Shown in pieces: positions 1-12,319 of a DNA stretch of 64,000 bases. Location of the stretch: contig NZ_CP038493.1 of NCBI RefSeq assembly GCF_004752005.1, positions 3,248,302 to 3,312,301 of the forward strand. Reading direction: 5' to 3'. Origin of the DNA: Thalassotalea sp. HSM 43 (GTDB lineage: Bacteria; Pseudomonadota; Gammaproteobacteria; Enterobacterales; Alteromonadaceae). Within the stretch, counting starts at the first letter, position 1. The number at the start of each line of letters is the position of its first letter. The notes below the pieces were generated by a model, which was given only the letters and a program-made list of their open reading frames with translations, searched no databases and had not been told where the DNA came from. Both the position numbers and the translations under genes were made by a program.

Positions 1-209
1 TGGCCAAACAATTTGCAACCGACGTAGGTTTTGAAGTATGTGACGCTGCGCTACAAATTCATGGTGGTTACGGCTATATCAAAGAGTACCCACTTGAGCG
101 TCATTTTAGAGATGTACGTGTTCATCAAATTCTTGAAGGTACTAACGAGATCATGCGTTTGATTATCGCTCGCCGCCTATTAACAGAAGGTGCGGCAGAG
201 TTGCTGTAG
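1..209 (+). CDS. Acyl-CoA dehydrogenase, C-terminal end (partial)
   Basis: Only the last 68 codons are present; the gene begins upstream of the window. The visible part has the typical acyl-CoA dehydrogenase C-terminus: QIHGGYGY, then a [13 protein letters not shown] stretch near the end of the helical FAD/CoA-binding domain. These enzymes oxidise acyl-CoA to enoyl-CoA with FAD and pass electrons to ETF. Position directly before enoyl-CoA hydratase, HIBCH and mmsB genes suggests an isobutyryl-CoA (valine pathway) or short branched-chain acyl-CoA dehydrogenase; that substrate is inferred from context only. The next gene starts 8 bp after the stop, so the two are co-transcribed. Confidence 0.9.
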   Translation, partial: AKQFATDVGFEVCDAALQIHGGYGYIKEYPLERHFRDVRVHQILEGTNEIMRLIIARRLLTEGAAELL

Positions 210-217
210 GAGTGACA

Positions 218-994
218 ATGACAGATTTATTGAAATTAGAAAAACAAGGTAATACCGCGATTATTACCTTTAATAATCCACCAGCTCACACTTGGACCCA
301 GCAAAGTTTGGCAGGTTTGCGCGATTTAGTCTTGCAGTTAAATCAAGATAAAGACGTTTATGCGTTGGTGTTAACCGGCGGCGGTGAGAAGTTTTTCTCG
401 GCCGGTGCTGATTTGAATGTATTTGCCGATGGTGACAAAACCGTTGCTCGTCAAATGGCGGAAGTATTTGGTCAAGCATTTGAAACCTTATCGGCATTTC
501 GTGGTGTCTCAATTGCGGCAATCAATGGTTGGTCAATGGGTGGTGGTCTAGAAGTCGCATTAGCGTGTGATATCCGTATTGCCGAAGAACATGCGGTTAT
601 GGCTCTACCTGAAGCATCGGTTGGTTTATTGCCATGTGCCGGTGGTACGCAAAACTTACATATATTAGTTGGCGAAGGTTGGACCAAACGTATGATTTTA
701 TGTGGTGAGCGTGTTGACGCGCCAACAGCATTGCGTATTGGTCTTGTTGAAGACGTCGTTAGCAAAGGTGAAGGCCTGAATAAAGCCATTGAATTAGCCG
801 CGAGAGTTGCTAAGCAATCACCTGTTGCGGTAGCGGCATGTAAACAGCTTATCCAGAAAAACCGTTCAATGCCTATTACCGAGGCATTACCGCAAGAGCG
901 CGATGCCTTTGTTGATCTATTCGATAGCAAAGACCAGGCGGAAGGCGTCAATGCCTTTTTAGAAAAACGTAAGCCGCAATGGCGTAATGAGTAA
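218..994 (+). CDS. Enoyl-CoA hydratase/isomerase family protein
   Basis: Crotonase-fold protein of 258 residues that would hydrate 2-enoyl-CoA to 3-hydroxyacyl-CoA. The oxyanion-hole region FFSAGADL lies near residues 59-66 and the second glycine-rich loop GWSMGGGLE near 104-112. Both acidic residues used by true hydratases are present, Glu112 (GGGLE) and Glu132 (LPEASVG). The ATG at 218 is chosen over a GTG at 212 because AGGAG at 208-212 sits five bases before it. In the valine pathway this step would make 3-hydroxyisobutyryl-CoA from methacrylyl-CoA, the substrate of the next gene; that assignment is from neighbours. Confidence 0.88.
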   Translation: MTDLLKLEKQGNTAIITFNNPPAHTWTQQSLAGLRDLVLQLNQDKDVYALVLTGGGEKFFSAGADLNVFADGDKTVARQMAEVFGQAFETLSAFRGVSIAAINGWSMGGGLEVALACDIRIAEEHAVMALPEASVGLLPCAGGTQNLHILVGEGWTKRMILCGERVDAPTALRIGLVEDVVSKGEGLNKAIELAARVAKQSPVAVAACKQLIQKNRSMPITEALPQERDAFVDLFDSKDQAEGVNAFLEKRKPQWRNE

Positions 995-1002
995 GGTAAG
1001 TT

Positions 1003-2121
1003 ATGTCTGATATCGTATTATTTGACGAGCTGGAATGTCGTAATGACAAAAAACTGGCGCTAATCACATTAAATTCTGAAAAGTCGCTAAACGCGTTAAG
1101 TCATGCAATGGTCAATGAGATCACACCAAAGTTAAAAGCATGGCAAGAGCGCGATGACATTGTTGCTGTATTTTTACAAGGTGCCGGTGATAAGGCGTTT
1201 TGTGCTGGCGGTGACATTGTTTATTTATATAATAATTTACCAGATGTTAATGGTGACCCAGCACCTAAAGTTGAGCAATTCTTTTTAGATGAGTATGAGC
1301 TTGATCATATGATTCATACCTACAACAAACCATTTATTGTTTGGGGTAATGGCATTGTTATGGGTGGCGGTCTTGGTTTAATGGCGGGTGCTAGCCATCG
1401 TGTCGCCACACAAAACACCCGTATTGCCATGCCAGAGATTAGCATTGGTTTATACCCGGATGTCGGCGGCAGTTATTTTCTTAATAAGATGCCAAACAAT
1501 ACCGGTTTATTTCTAGGCTTAACCGGTGCTGCCATAAATGCTACCGACGCCAAATATGTATCACTAGCCGATCATTTTATTGCTCACTCTCATAAGCAAG
1601 ACGTACTTAATGCATTAGCGGATGTTAATTGGGGCGGCACCAAAGCGCTTAATGAAGATAAGCTTAATGATGTGTTATTAGCGTTTGAGCAGCAAAGTAA
1701 AACATTAGCGCCGGTATCAAATATAAAAGGTCATCAGTTACTGATTGATGAATTAACTGGAGCCGATAATATTAGCCAAATCGTTGCCAATATTAAAAAT
1801 GCCGACATCGACGACAAATGGTTTAACAGAGCACAGAAGTCACTTGCCCACGGCAGTGCATTGAGCGTGCAGTTAACCTACAACCAAATACAAAAATCTA
1901 AAAACATGTCGTTGGCTGAGTGTTTTCGTATGGAACTGACCATCTCGAAAAAATGTGGCGAGTTTGGTGAGTTCAAAGAAGGTGTCCGCGCCTTATTAAT
2001 AGAAAAAGATAATAATCCGCAGTGGAAATACCCGGATGTTGCAAGCGTTGATCAAGACGTTATCGATTGGTTCTTTACCAGCGATTACATTGAAAGCGCA
2101 CATCCTCTAGGGCACTTATAA
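1003..2121 (+). CDS. 3-hydroxyisobutyryl-CoA hydrolase (HIBCH type)
   Basis: Crotonase-superfamily protein of 372 residues, longer than a simple hydratase and matching the HIBCH subgroup, which hydrolyses 3-hydroxyisobutyryl-CoA to free 3-hydroxyisobutyrate and CoA in valine breakdown. The FCAGGDI motif is near residues 67-72, the VMGGGLG loop near 119-125, and the catalytic pair expected for this subgroup is visible as Glu145 (MPEISIG) and Asp153 (YPDVGGS). The C-terminal extension with LTISKKCGEFGEFKEGVRA is also typical of HIBCH. It lies 8 bp after the hydratase gene and before the dehydrogenase that uses its product. Confidence 0.9.
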   Translation: MSDIVLFDELECRNDKKLALITLNSEKSLNALSHAMVNEITPKLKAWQERDDIVAVFLQGAGDKAFCAGGDIVYLYNNLPDVNGDPAPKVEQFFLDEYELDHMIHTYNKPFIVWGNGIVMGGGLGLMAGASHRVATQNTRIAMPEISIGLYPDVGGSYFLNKMPNNTGLFLGLTGAAINATDAKYVSLADHFIAHSHKQDVLNALADVNWGGTKALNEDKLNDVLLAFEQQSKTLAPVSNIKGHQLLIDELTGADNISQIVANIKNADIDDKWFNRAQKSLAHGSALSVQLTYNQIQKSKNMSLAECFRMELTISKKCGEFGEFKEGVRALLIEKDNNPQWKYPDVASVDQDVIDWFFTSDYIESAHPLGHL

Positions 2122-2171
2122 GTGTTCACTGACGTGATATAACGAAACAAGAATTATATTAGGAGTATTAC

Positions 2172-3059
2172 ATGGCAAATGTAGCTTTCTTTGGTTTAGG
2201 TAACATGGGTGGCCCAATGGCTGCCAACTTAGTAAAGGCCGGTCATAGTGTCAAAGTGTTTGATTTGTATGACCAGGCAGTACAACAGTTGCTTGACCAA
2301 GGAGCAACCACCGCAAGCTCAAATCAGCAATTGGTTGACGGTGCAGACTTTATTGTTTCTATGCTTCCAGCGGGTAAGCATGTTGAAGGTTTATATTTAG
2401 GTGAAGATGGTTTAATTAATTATATTAAGCCAGGCGCGTTAGTTATTGACTCTTCTACAATTGATAAGCCAACCGTTGTTAATGTGGCATCGGCTTTAGC
2501 CGAAAAGGGCATTAACTTTGTTGATGCACCGGTATCCGGTGGTGTTGGTGGTGCGATTGCCGGCACCTTATCTTTTATGGTTGGTGGCGAAGACGCTGAT
2601 TTCGCTACAGCGAAACCATTACTCGATAATATGGGTAAAAATATATTTCATGCCGGCTCTCACGGCGCAGGCCAAATCGCCAAGGTATGTAACAACATGC
2701 TGCTTGGTATTCTAATGGCGGGTACATCGGAAGCATTACAACTTGGTATTGCCAATGGCTTGGATCCTAAAAAATTGTCTGAGATCATGTTGCAAAGCTC
2801 TGGTCGTAACTGGACCCTAGAACTTTATAACCCGTGTCCGGATGTTCTAGAGAATGTGCCATCAAGCAATAACTATGAGGGTGGCTTTATGGTTGACTTA
2901 ATGGCAAAAGACTTAGGTCTGGCATTAGATACCGCTGTTAACAGTCAATCATCGACCCCTATGGGGGCGTTAGCGCGCAGCTTATTTGCGATTCATGCCG
3001 GTCAAGGCAACGGTAAAAAAGATTTCAGCAGCATCTTTAAGATGTTTGATAAAGAATAA
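2172..3059 (+). CDS. mmsB: 3-hydroxyisobutyrate dehydrogenase
   Basis: Beta-hydroxyacid dehydrogenase of 295 residues that oxidises 3-hydroxyisobutyrate to methylmalonate semialdehyde with NAD+. The N-terminal Rossmann motif GLGNMGGPMAANL is at residues 8-20, the substrate-binding DAPVSGGVGGA at 118-128, and the catalytic lysine is Lys171 in GQIAKVCNN. An AGGAGTATTAC spacer precedes the ATG. The order hydratase, HIBCH, mmsB follows the pathway and supports a valine catabolic operon. The next enzyme, methylmalonate semialdehyde dehydrogenase (mmsA), is not in the window and may lie upstream. Confidence 0.93.
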   Translation: MANVAFFGLGNMGGPMAANLVKAGHSVKVFDLYDQAVQQLLDQGATTASSNQQLVDGADFIVSMLPAGKHVEGLYLGEDGLINYIKPGALVIDSSTIDKPTVVNVASALAEKGINFVDAPVSGGVGGAIAGTLSFMVGGEDADFATAKPLLDNMGKNIFHAGSHGAGQIAKVCNNMLLGILMAGTSEALQLGIANGLDPKKLSEIMLQSSGRNWTLELYNPCPDVLENVPSSNNYEGGFMVDLMAKDLGLALDTAVNSQSSTPMGALARSLFAIHAGQGNGKKDFSSIFKMFDKE

Positions 3060-3074
3060 TTGAAAGGTATACAC

Positions 3075-3836
3075 ATGGATATCATGAATAAAGTAATCGT
3101 TATCACCGGTGCCGGTGGCGGTTTAGGTCGTTCTATGGCGGTGGATTTTGCTAAGCAAGGCGCTAAGCTTGCCTTGGTTGATCTTGGTGAAGACGCTCTG
3201 GCTGCGACGTTAGCTGAAGTTGAGGCGGTTAATGGTCAAGCGAAGGTATATATTGCCAACGTTACTGATGAGCAAAGTGTTGAGTCAACTTTCGAGAAAA
3301 TCGCAGCCGACTTTGATGGCATTGATGGTTTGGTAAACAATGCCGGTATCTTACGTGACGGTATGTTCATTAAAGTTAAAGACGGTGAAATCGTTAAGAA
3401 GATGTCACTGGAGCAGTTTCAGTCGGTTATTGATGTCAACTTAACTGGCGTATTCTTATGTGGTCGTGAAGCGGCAGCCCAAATGATCAAGTACAAGCGC
3501 AAAGGTGTGATCATCAATATGTCGTCTATTGCTCGCCAGGGTAATATGGGACAAACCAACTACTCTGCGTCTAAAGCCGGTGTCGTTGCGATGACAGTTA
3601 CTTGGGCACGTGAACTGGGTCGTTTTGGTATTCGCGTTGGTGCAATCGCCCCTGGTGTTATTCGAACCGCAATGACCGATGCAATGAAACCTGAAATGCG
3701 TGAGCGTTTAGAGAAAATGAAACCGGTTGGTCGTTTGGGTAGTCCAGAAGAGATTGCGCATACTGCTAAGTACATTTTTGAAAATGAATTCTTCACTGGT
3801 CGCGTCGTCGAAATCGACGGTGGCTTATCAATGTAG
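3075..3836 (+). CDS. SDR family oxidoreductase (hydroxyacyl-CoA dehydrogenase-like)
   Basis: Classical short-chain dehydrogenase of 253 residues. The cofactor motif TGAGGGLG is at residues 11-18, NNAG at 88-91, the catalytic serine is Ser150/151, and YxxxK is Tyr163/Lys167. The ATG at 3075 is preferred over a TTG at 3060 because AAAGG at 3063-3067 sits at proper spacing. It is the last gene of the branched-chain catabolic operon, followed by a strong terminator. A role as 3-hydroxyacyl-CoA or 2-methyl-3-hydroxybutyryl-CoA dehydrogenase fits the context, but the fold alone does not define the substrate. Confidence 0.85.
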   Translation: MDIMNKVIVITGAGGGLGRSMAVDFAKQGAKLALVDLGEDALAATLAEVEAVNGQAKVYIANVTDEQSVESTFEKIAADFDGIDGLVNNAGILRDGMFIKVKDGEIVKKMSLEQFQSVIDVNLTGVFLCGREAAAQMIKYKRKGVIINMSSIARQGNMGQTNYSASKAGVVAMTVTWARELGRFGIRVGAIAPGVIRTAMTDAMKPEMRERLEKMKPVGRLGSPEEIAHTAKYIFENEFFTGRVVEIDGGLSM

Positions 3837-3896
3837 TTTATCAATGTCATAGTATTGTTGTTTACTATCGACAACATAGTAATATGTCATATTGAT

Positions 3897-3925
3897 AAAA
3901 GAGCGAATGATGATTCGCTCTTTTT
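3897..3925 (+). terminator. Rho-independent terminator of the catabolic operon
   Basis: GAGCGAAT (3901-3908) pairs perfectly with ATTCGCTC (3913-3920) across a four-base loop; flanking AAAA and a TTTTT tail extend the stem. It closes the acyl-CoA operon before gmhB. Confidence 0.9.
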
Positions 3926-3964
3926 ATTTAGCACACTAGTAACGCACTAAAGGGCAGATATTAA

Positions 3965-4498
3965 ATGAACAAAGCCTTATTCCTCGATCGAGATGGCATT
4001 ATCAATGTCGATCATGGCTATGTATATAAAGCGGCAGACTTTGAGTTTGTTGACGGTATCTTTACGCTTTGCCAAAAGGCAAATGAAAAAGGCTATGACA
4101 TATTTGTGATAACCAATCAGTCCGGTATCGCCAGAGGTCTGTACAGCGAACAAGATTTTTTTGAGTTGAGTCGTTGGATGAGCGAGCGCTTTGCCGAACA
4201 TGACGTCATTATTAAAGATGTCTATTTTTGCCCTCATCACCCAGAAAAAGGCAACGCCCCGTATAAAAAGCAGTGTCAATGCCGAAAACCTGAACCTGGA
4301 ATGATATTAAAAGCCGCACAGCAACATAATATTGATTTGCAAAACAGCATATTTATAGGTGATAAAACCTCAGATATGGTGGCTGCACAGCGTGCAGGTA
4401 TAGAATCTCGAGTTCTGGTTTCAAGTCGTTATCATCAAGACGACGATATCGACGCAATAAAAGTTGCGAACTTATGCGCGTTTATTGAGCGTTTTTAG
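3965..4498 (+). CDS. gmhB: D-glycero-beta-D-manno-heptose 1,7-bisphosphate 7-phosphatase
   Basis: HAD-superfamily phosphatase of 177 residues, the normal GmhB length. It removes the C7 phosphate of heptose bisphosphate in ADP-heptose synthesis for LPS inner core. The HAD nucleophile/acid pair is Asp8 and Asp10 (FLDRDG), motif II is the TNQSG stretch near 50-54, and the acidic motif GDKTSD is near 132-137. The zinc-binding loop that distinguishes GmhB from other HAD phosphatases is visible: Cys89, His91, Cys104 and Cys106. The gene stands alone between a terminator and the rrn promoters. Confidence 0.93.
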   Translation: MNKALFLDRDGIINVDHGYVYKAADFEFVDGIFTLCQKANEKGYDIFVITNQSGIARGLYSEQDFFELSRWMSERFAEHDVIIKDVYFCPHHPEKGNAPYKKQCQCRKPEPGMILKAAQQHNIDLQNSIFIGDKTSDMVAAQRAGIESRVLVSSRYHQDDDIDAIKVANLCAFIERF

Positions 4499-4558
4499 TT
4501 ATTCTTGTCTATAATTTGACCGGCTAAACGTTTTTTTCAAAAAAACTTAAAAAACGTG

Positions 4559-4586
4559 TTGACGCTTCCGAAAAAATCCCTAAAAT
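4559..4586 (+). promoter_or_regulatory. rrn promoter P1 (sigma70)
   Basis: TTGACG (4559-4564), a 16-bp spacer and TAAAAT (4581-4586), followed by GCGCATC, a GC-rich discriminator as expected for stringently controlled rRNA promoters. AT-rich A/T tracts at 4530-4556 could serve as an UP element. Confidence 0.8.
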
Positions 4587-4735
4587 GCGCATCCACTTCC
4601 ACGGGAACAGCGGCACTAGCCGAAGTAACCAAAAGATTATCTTCGATAACTTGGAAGTTCGGTTTTAGGTTTGCAACCCTTATATTAACGGTTACAAACG
4701 ACAACAATTAATTTGAAGTTTTTTGAATTTAATTG

Positions 4736-4763
4736 TTGACATCGAAACTGAGTTGCGTAGAAT
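4736..4763 (+). promoter_or_regulatory. rrn promoter P2 (sigma70)
   Basis: TTGACA (4736-4741), a 16-bp spacer and TAGAAT (4758-4763), again followed by GCGCATC. It has the same spacer length and discriminator as P1, 177 bp downstream. An AT-rich stretch lies just upstream (4706-4735). Confidence 0.85.
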
Positions 4764-4840
4764 GCGCATCTCGCTTCAGGCAAGGCCTGGAGCAACAAGC
4801 ACTAGCGAATGCGACTACTGCTTAGTTCTTTAATCAGAAC

Positions 4841-4852
4841 GTTCTTTAACAA
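4841..4852 (+). promoter_or_regulatory. rrn leader boxA-like antitermination site
   Basis: GTTCTTTAACAA in the 16S leader matches the core of the boxA motif of rrn operons, where Nus factors load. A near copy (GTTCTTTAATCA) occurs at 4825-4836. A second boxA-like copy lies in the 16S-23S spacer. Confidence 0.65.
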
Positions 4853-5032
4853 TTAGTTATCATGCAATTTGTGTGAGCACTCACAAGATAAGATGGTTTT
4901 ACCATTAAGTCTTTTTTAAGACTTTACTTGATGAGTTCTCATGCAAACGACAATTTATGTCAAAAATGTTTTTCGAAAGAGAAACAGCAACAGAATTCAT
5001 TGAGTCGAAACATTTGTTTCAAACAACTTTTT

Positions 5033-6574
<1,542 letters not shown>

Positions 6575-7229
6575 CCTTAAGTAAAACGCTTACTTGGTCG
6601 AGATTGTTCCTTACAATCTTTCGACACTTCCTACATCCTTGTAGGTCGTCGAGTGTTCACACAAATTACATGATAACTATTGAAAGAAATCAAAGATGAA
6701 ATCTTTGTTGATGAGATACCCTAAATTCAGTTTAGGGTCTCCCGATGATTTACCTTTGGTTTTTTACCAAAATCTTTGCCGAATGCGCGCATTGATTAAT
6801 TCTTTAACAATTTGGAAAGCTGATATTAAACCCGGTAACTTATGCTTGCGACCTCCAATCGTAAGCGCTGAATAAGTTACCACGATAAACAACTTGTTGT
6901 TTATCAACCGAAACGTGTCAAAGCGTTTCAAATTATAACTAACACTATTCGTTGTGTTAGTTGTTCTTACTCAAGGCTCAAATGGCAACATTTGAGTTTG
7001 ATAACGTAAGTTATCAACATTCTTATTGAATGCGTGAAAATGTCAGATATACATTTGAATTTGGATTTGTCTCCAAATTATTCAAAATGCCATTGCGCAG
7101 GATTTTGAGCGTTAGACAACGCCGTCAAGTTCATTACGCTGGGAGTTATCTTCGGATAATGACCAAGTAATTAACGACGACAAGGCAGTATAAGGTTCAA
7201 AAGACAAGCAAGACTTTTTGGGGTTGTAT
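6575..7229 (+). other. 16S-23S internal transcribed spacer without tRNA genes
   Basis: About 655 nt. I looked for tRNA-Ile, tRNA-Ala and tRNA-Glu signatures (D-loop AGCTCAG, T-loop GGTTCGAATC) and found none. It contains a boxA-like TTCTTTAACAA near 6800-6810 and several hairpins (for example ACCCTAAA/TTTAGGGT near 6718-6740 and CTAACAC/GTGTTAG near 6949-6962). Its 3' end forms the 23S processing stem: 7224-7236 is perfectly complementary to 10108-10120. Confidence 0.85.
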
Positions 7230-10115
<2,886 letters not shown>

Positions 10116-10279
10116 TACAACACCCAAACGGTTTTGTATGTGTTTGATGTAAGTCACGCATCATAAGAATTGAGTAAAGTGTTTAATATTAGATTTCCGA
10201 ATTATGTTAGAAAAACTGATACACAGTATGTGTCAGGAGACCCTGAAACAAGTTCAGGGCTTTTCTAACGAAAAGTTTT

Positions 10280-10397
10280 TGTCTGGCGACAATAGCGCTT
10301 TGGAACCACCTGATCCCATGCCGAACTCAGAAGTGAAACGAAGTAGCGCCGATGGTAGTGTGGGAGTTCCCATGTGAGAGTAGGTCATCGCCAGGCT
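10280..10397 (+). rRNA. rrf: 5S ribosomal RNA
   Basis: About 118 nt. GTCTGGCGA at the 5' end pairs with TCGCCAGGC at the 3' end, and the core CCATGCCGAACTCAGAAGTG is intact. It lies about 165 nt after 23S. Only one 5S copy and no tRNA follow before the terminator. Confidence 0.96.
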
Positions 10398-10410
10398 TCC
10401 AATTCAAGAA

Positions 10411-10439
10411 AGCCCCTAGCTTACGCTAGGGGCTTTTTC
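10411..10439 (+). terminator. rrn operon terminator
   Basis: AGCCCCTAGC (10411-10420) pairs perfectly with GCTAGGGGCT (10425-10434) over a TTAC loop, followed by a T tract. It ends the rRNA operon. Confidence 0.95.
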
Positions 10440-10474
10440 GTTTTCTGTCGTATAACAATTATCAGAAAAAATCA

Positions 10475-10628
10475 CCGTCATCCCGCAGTGTTTTTGTGCG
10501 GGACCCCCATCAGGTTATAACGTGCTTTTAAACAGTAACCCGCGTTCACCCGTTGTCATTATATCTGCGAACCTCTTCGAACCTGAAGGAGGTTCCGGAC
10601 ATCGCCGGTGGCGATTCCGGAATGACGG
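10475..10628. repeat. Palindromic intergenic element bounded by CCGTCAT/ATGACGG
   Basis: An inverted pair CCGTCAT (10475-10481) and ATGACGG (10622-10628) brackets 154 bp with internal hairpins: CCCGCA/TGCGGG (10482-10502) and GAACCTC/GAGGTTC in the middle. The GCGGGATGACGG-type end, read on the minus strand, resembles REP or small non-autonomous palindromic repeats found between genes in many gammaproteobacteria. No coding capacity. Whether other copies exist in the genome cannot be judged from this window. Confidence 0.55.
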
Positions 10629-10688
10629 CGCACATTTTCTAAAACAGATAAACGTCACCGGCATAAAACGTTCATCCAAAACCTGCCG

Positions 10689-10814
10689 GCATTAGTGCGT
10701 CCCTGCACGTCACCGCTCCTGTGCATCCATGCACCCGCGGCATTAGTGCGTCCCTGCACGTCACCGCTCCTGTGCATCCATGCACCCGCGGCATTAGTGC
10801 GTCCCTGCACGTCA
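10689..10814. repeat. 51-bp minisatellite, first array
   Basis: Units begin at 10689, 10740 and 10791 with GCATTAGTGCGTCCCTGCAC; the first two are full and nearly identical 51-bp units, the third stops after 24 bases where the sequence diverges into GTCATTGCGG. Each full unit contains the imperfect palindrome GTGCATCCATGCAC. The identical array recurs 344 bp downstream. Confidence 0.9.
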
Positions 10815-10921
10815 TTGCGGCGAAGGCCGCAACCTCCTGTCGGCTCGAAGTGGTTTTACAAAACGCACCGCTATAAATTACAACGAGCTTTGATAATCAA
10901 GACACCTCTAACCTGATAAAG

Positions 10922-10946
10922 ATCCCACACAACAGCATTGTGGGAT
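10922..10946. repeat. Hairpin inside the 344-bp unit (copy 1; copy 2 at 11266-11290)
   Basis: ATCCCACA (10922-10929) pairs with TGTGGGAT (10939-10946). It is immediately followed by GACGGAGAGCAGG. The exact copy is 344 bp downstream. There is no T tract, so it is not an obvious terminator; it looks like part of a palindromic repeat. Confidence 0.7.
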
Positions 10947-11032
10947 GACGGAGAGCAGGTTCTATAATGTATATAACTTCACCTGTTTATAAGCACCGTC
11001 ACCGGCATAAAACGTTCATCCTGAACCTGCCG

Positions 11033-11158
11033 GCATTAGTGCATCCTTGCACGTCACCGCTCCTGTGCATCCATGCACCCGCGGCATTAGTGCGTCCCTG
11101 CACGTCACCGCTCCTGTGCATCCATGCACCCGCGGCATTAGTGCGTCCCTGCACGTCA
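11033..11158. repeat. 51-bp minisatellite, second array
   Basis: Same array as at 10689, shifted by 344 bp, with units at 11033, 11084 and a partial at 11135. The first unit differs slightly (GCATCCTTGCAC instead of GCGTCCCTGCAC). Confidence 0.88.
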
Positions 11159-11340
11159 TTGCGGCGAAGGCCGCAACCTCGATTCGTCTCGAGGTGGTTT
11201 TACAAAACGCACCGCTATGAATTACAACGAGCTTTGATAATCAAGACACCTCTAACCTGATAAAGATCCCACACAACAGCATTGTGGGATGACGGAGAGC
11301 AGGTTCTATAATGTATATAACTTCACCTGTTAATAAGCAC

Positions 11341-11399
11341 CGTCATTGCGGCGAAGGCCGCAACCTCCCGTCGTCTCGATGTGGTTTTACAAACCGCAC
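11341..11399. repeat. Partial third copy of the repeat unit
   Basis: About 59 bp that match 10810-10868 and 11154-11212, including the palindromic GCGGCGAAGGCCGC core and TGGTTTTACAAA. After it the sequence becomes unique and shows no clear gene until 11605. A frame at 11311-11595 starts inside the repeat and has no recognisable domain. Confidence 0.75.
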
Positions 11400-11604
11400 G
11401 TCCTTTAGTTTCGAAATGGCTTTACTAACCGCACTTTTATCGCACCAGTATGAACAACACCGTGCATCGTTAAATATAACCACTGCGCTTTTAGCAACTA
11501 ACGGTATTACCTTTAAAAATCGAAATATTGGCAAACTTATTCTTCAAATCATTGCTGTTATTCGCTATCCTGCCGGTATTAACATGTCTTATTAAGTAGT
11601 CCCT

Positions 11605-12216
11605 ATGCCAAGTCCTTACGCCGATACCATAATAGTTCTCGATTTTGAAACCACGGGTTTATCGCCTGATCAAGGTGATCGTGCCATTGAAATTGGTGCG
11701 GTTAAAATTGATAACGGCGTTGTTACCGACACTTTTCAAGAATTGATGAACCCTGGTCGCAGGGTGAATAGCTTTATTGAACAGTATACGGGTATAAGCA
11801 ATGTCATGTTGTCTACGGCAAGGCCATGTGCTGAGGTGATGCAACGATTCGCTGAGTTTATTGGTGATGATAATTTACTTGCGCATAATGCGTCATTTGA
11901 TAAGAAGTTTCTTGATGCCGAATTCCAGCGTATTAATCATAATTACCAGGGCCAATTTGCCTGTACGTTACTAACCTCGCGCCGCATATATCAGGATGCA
12001 CCAAACCATAAATTGGGTACATTAGTTGATTATAAAGGGTTAGCGGAAGATGGTGGTTATCATAGAGCATTATTTGATGCGAAAATGACTGCGAAACTTT
12101 ATTTAACCATGCTTGAAGATATCCAGCAGCGCTCAGGCATGCATCGTATAGAGTTTGGCTTCTTGCAAAAAATAGCAAATACCTCAAAACGTCAAGTCGA
12201 ACGCTTGTTCAGTTAA
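11605..12216 (+). CDS. DnaQ-like 3'-5' exonuclease (DEDDh family)
   Basis: Protein of 203 residues with all three exonuclease motifs of the DnaQ/RNase T superfamily: ExoI VLDFETTGL with Asp13 and Glu15, ExoII HNASFDKKF with Asp99, ExoIII with His153 and Asp158 (HRALFDAKM). These residues hold two metal ions for 3'-5' cleavage of DNA or RNA. It is shorter than replicative DnaQ and lacks an evident polymerase-binding tail, so it is probably a stand-alone exonuclease rather than the Pol III epsilon subunit. The ribosome binding site is weak. It stands alone between the repeat block and the peptide transporter. Confidence 0.85.
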   Translation: MPSPYADTIIVLDFETTGLSPDQGDRAIEIGAVKIDNGVVTDTFQELMNPGRRVNSFIEQYTGISNVMLSTARPCAEVMQRFAEFIGDDNLLAHNASFDKKFLDAEFQRINHNYQGQFACTLLTSRRIYQDAPNHKLGTLVDYKGLAEDGGYHRALFDAKMTAKLYLTMLEDIQQRSGMHRIEFGFLQKIANTSKRQVERLFS

Positions 12217-12319
12217 CAGTCAAACTCTCAGGAGTTTATCCTAGTAACTGCTATGCTTTTAACGTAGTGTTTATTTTGAATTATTAGAATAATAATAAAC
12301 ATGACGATAAGAGAATCAT

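Larger units (their letters stand above)
10654..11341. repeat. 344-bp tandem duplication downstream of rrn
   Basis: Two head-to-tail copies (10654-10997 and 10998-11341) at a constant offset of 344 bp. Each has the same order: GTCACCGGCATAAAACG, the 51-bp minisatellite, the GTCATTGCGGCGAAGGCCGC palindrome, a TGGTTTTACAAA stretch, a hairpin, and TATAATGTATATAACTTC. The copies differ at only a few places. A third, partial copy (11341-11399) restarts at CGTCATTGCGGCG and lacks the minisatellite. Reading frames here (10695-10916, 10967-11260) merely translate the repeats. Confidence 0.9.

Noticed and set aside
10689-11158. Possible CRISPR array because of direct repeats near 51-bp spacing
   Set aside because: The units are contiguous, with no unique spacers between them, and no cas genes are in the window. 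It is a minisatellite.
10695-11260. Two reading frames (73 and 97 aa) in the repeat block, rich in Pro-Cys-Thr-Ser repeats
   Set aside because: They are direct translations of the 51-bp and 344-bp repeats, start inside repeat units and have no ribosome binding site or domain.
11311-11595. A 94-aa frame after the repeats
   Set aside because: It begins inside the repeat, has no recognisable domain or good ribosome site, and ends 9 bp before the exonuclease gene; not supported as a gene.
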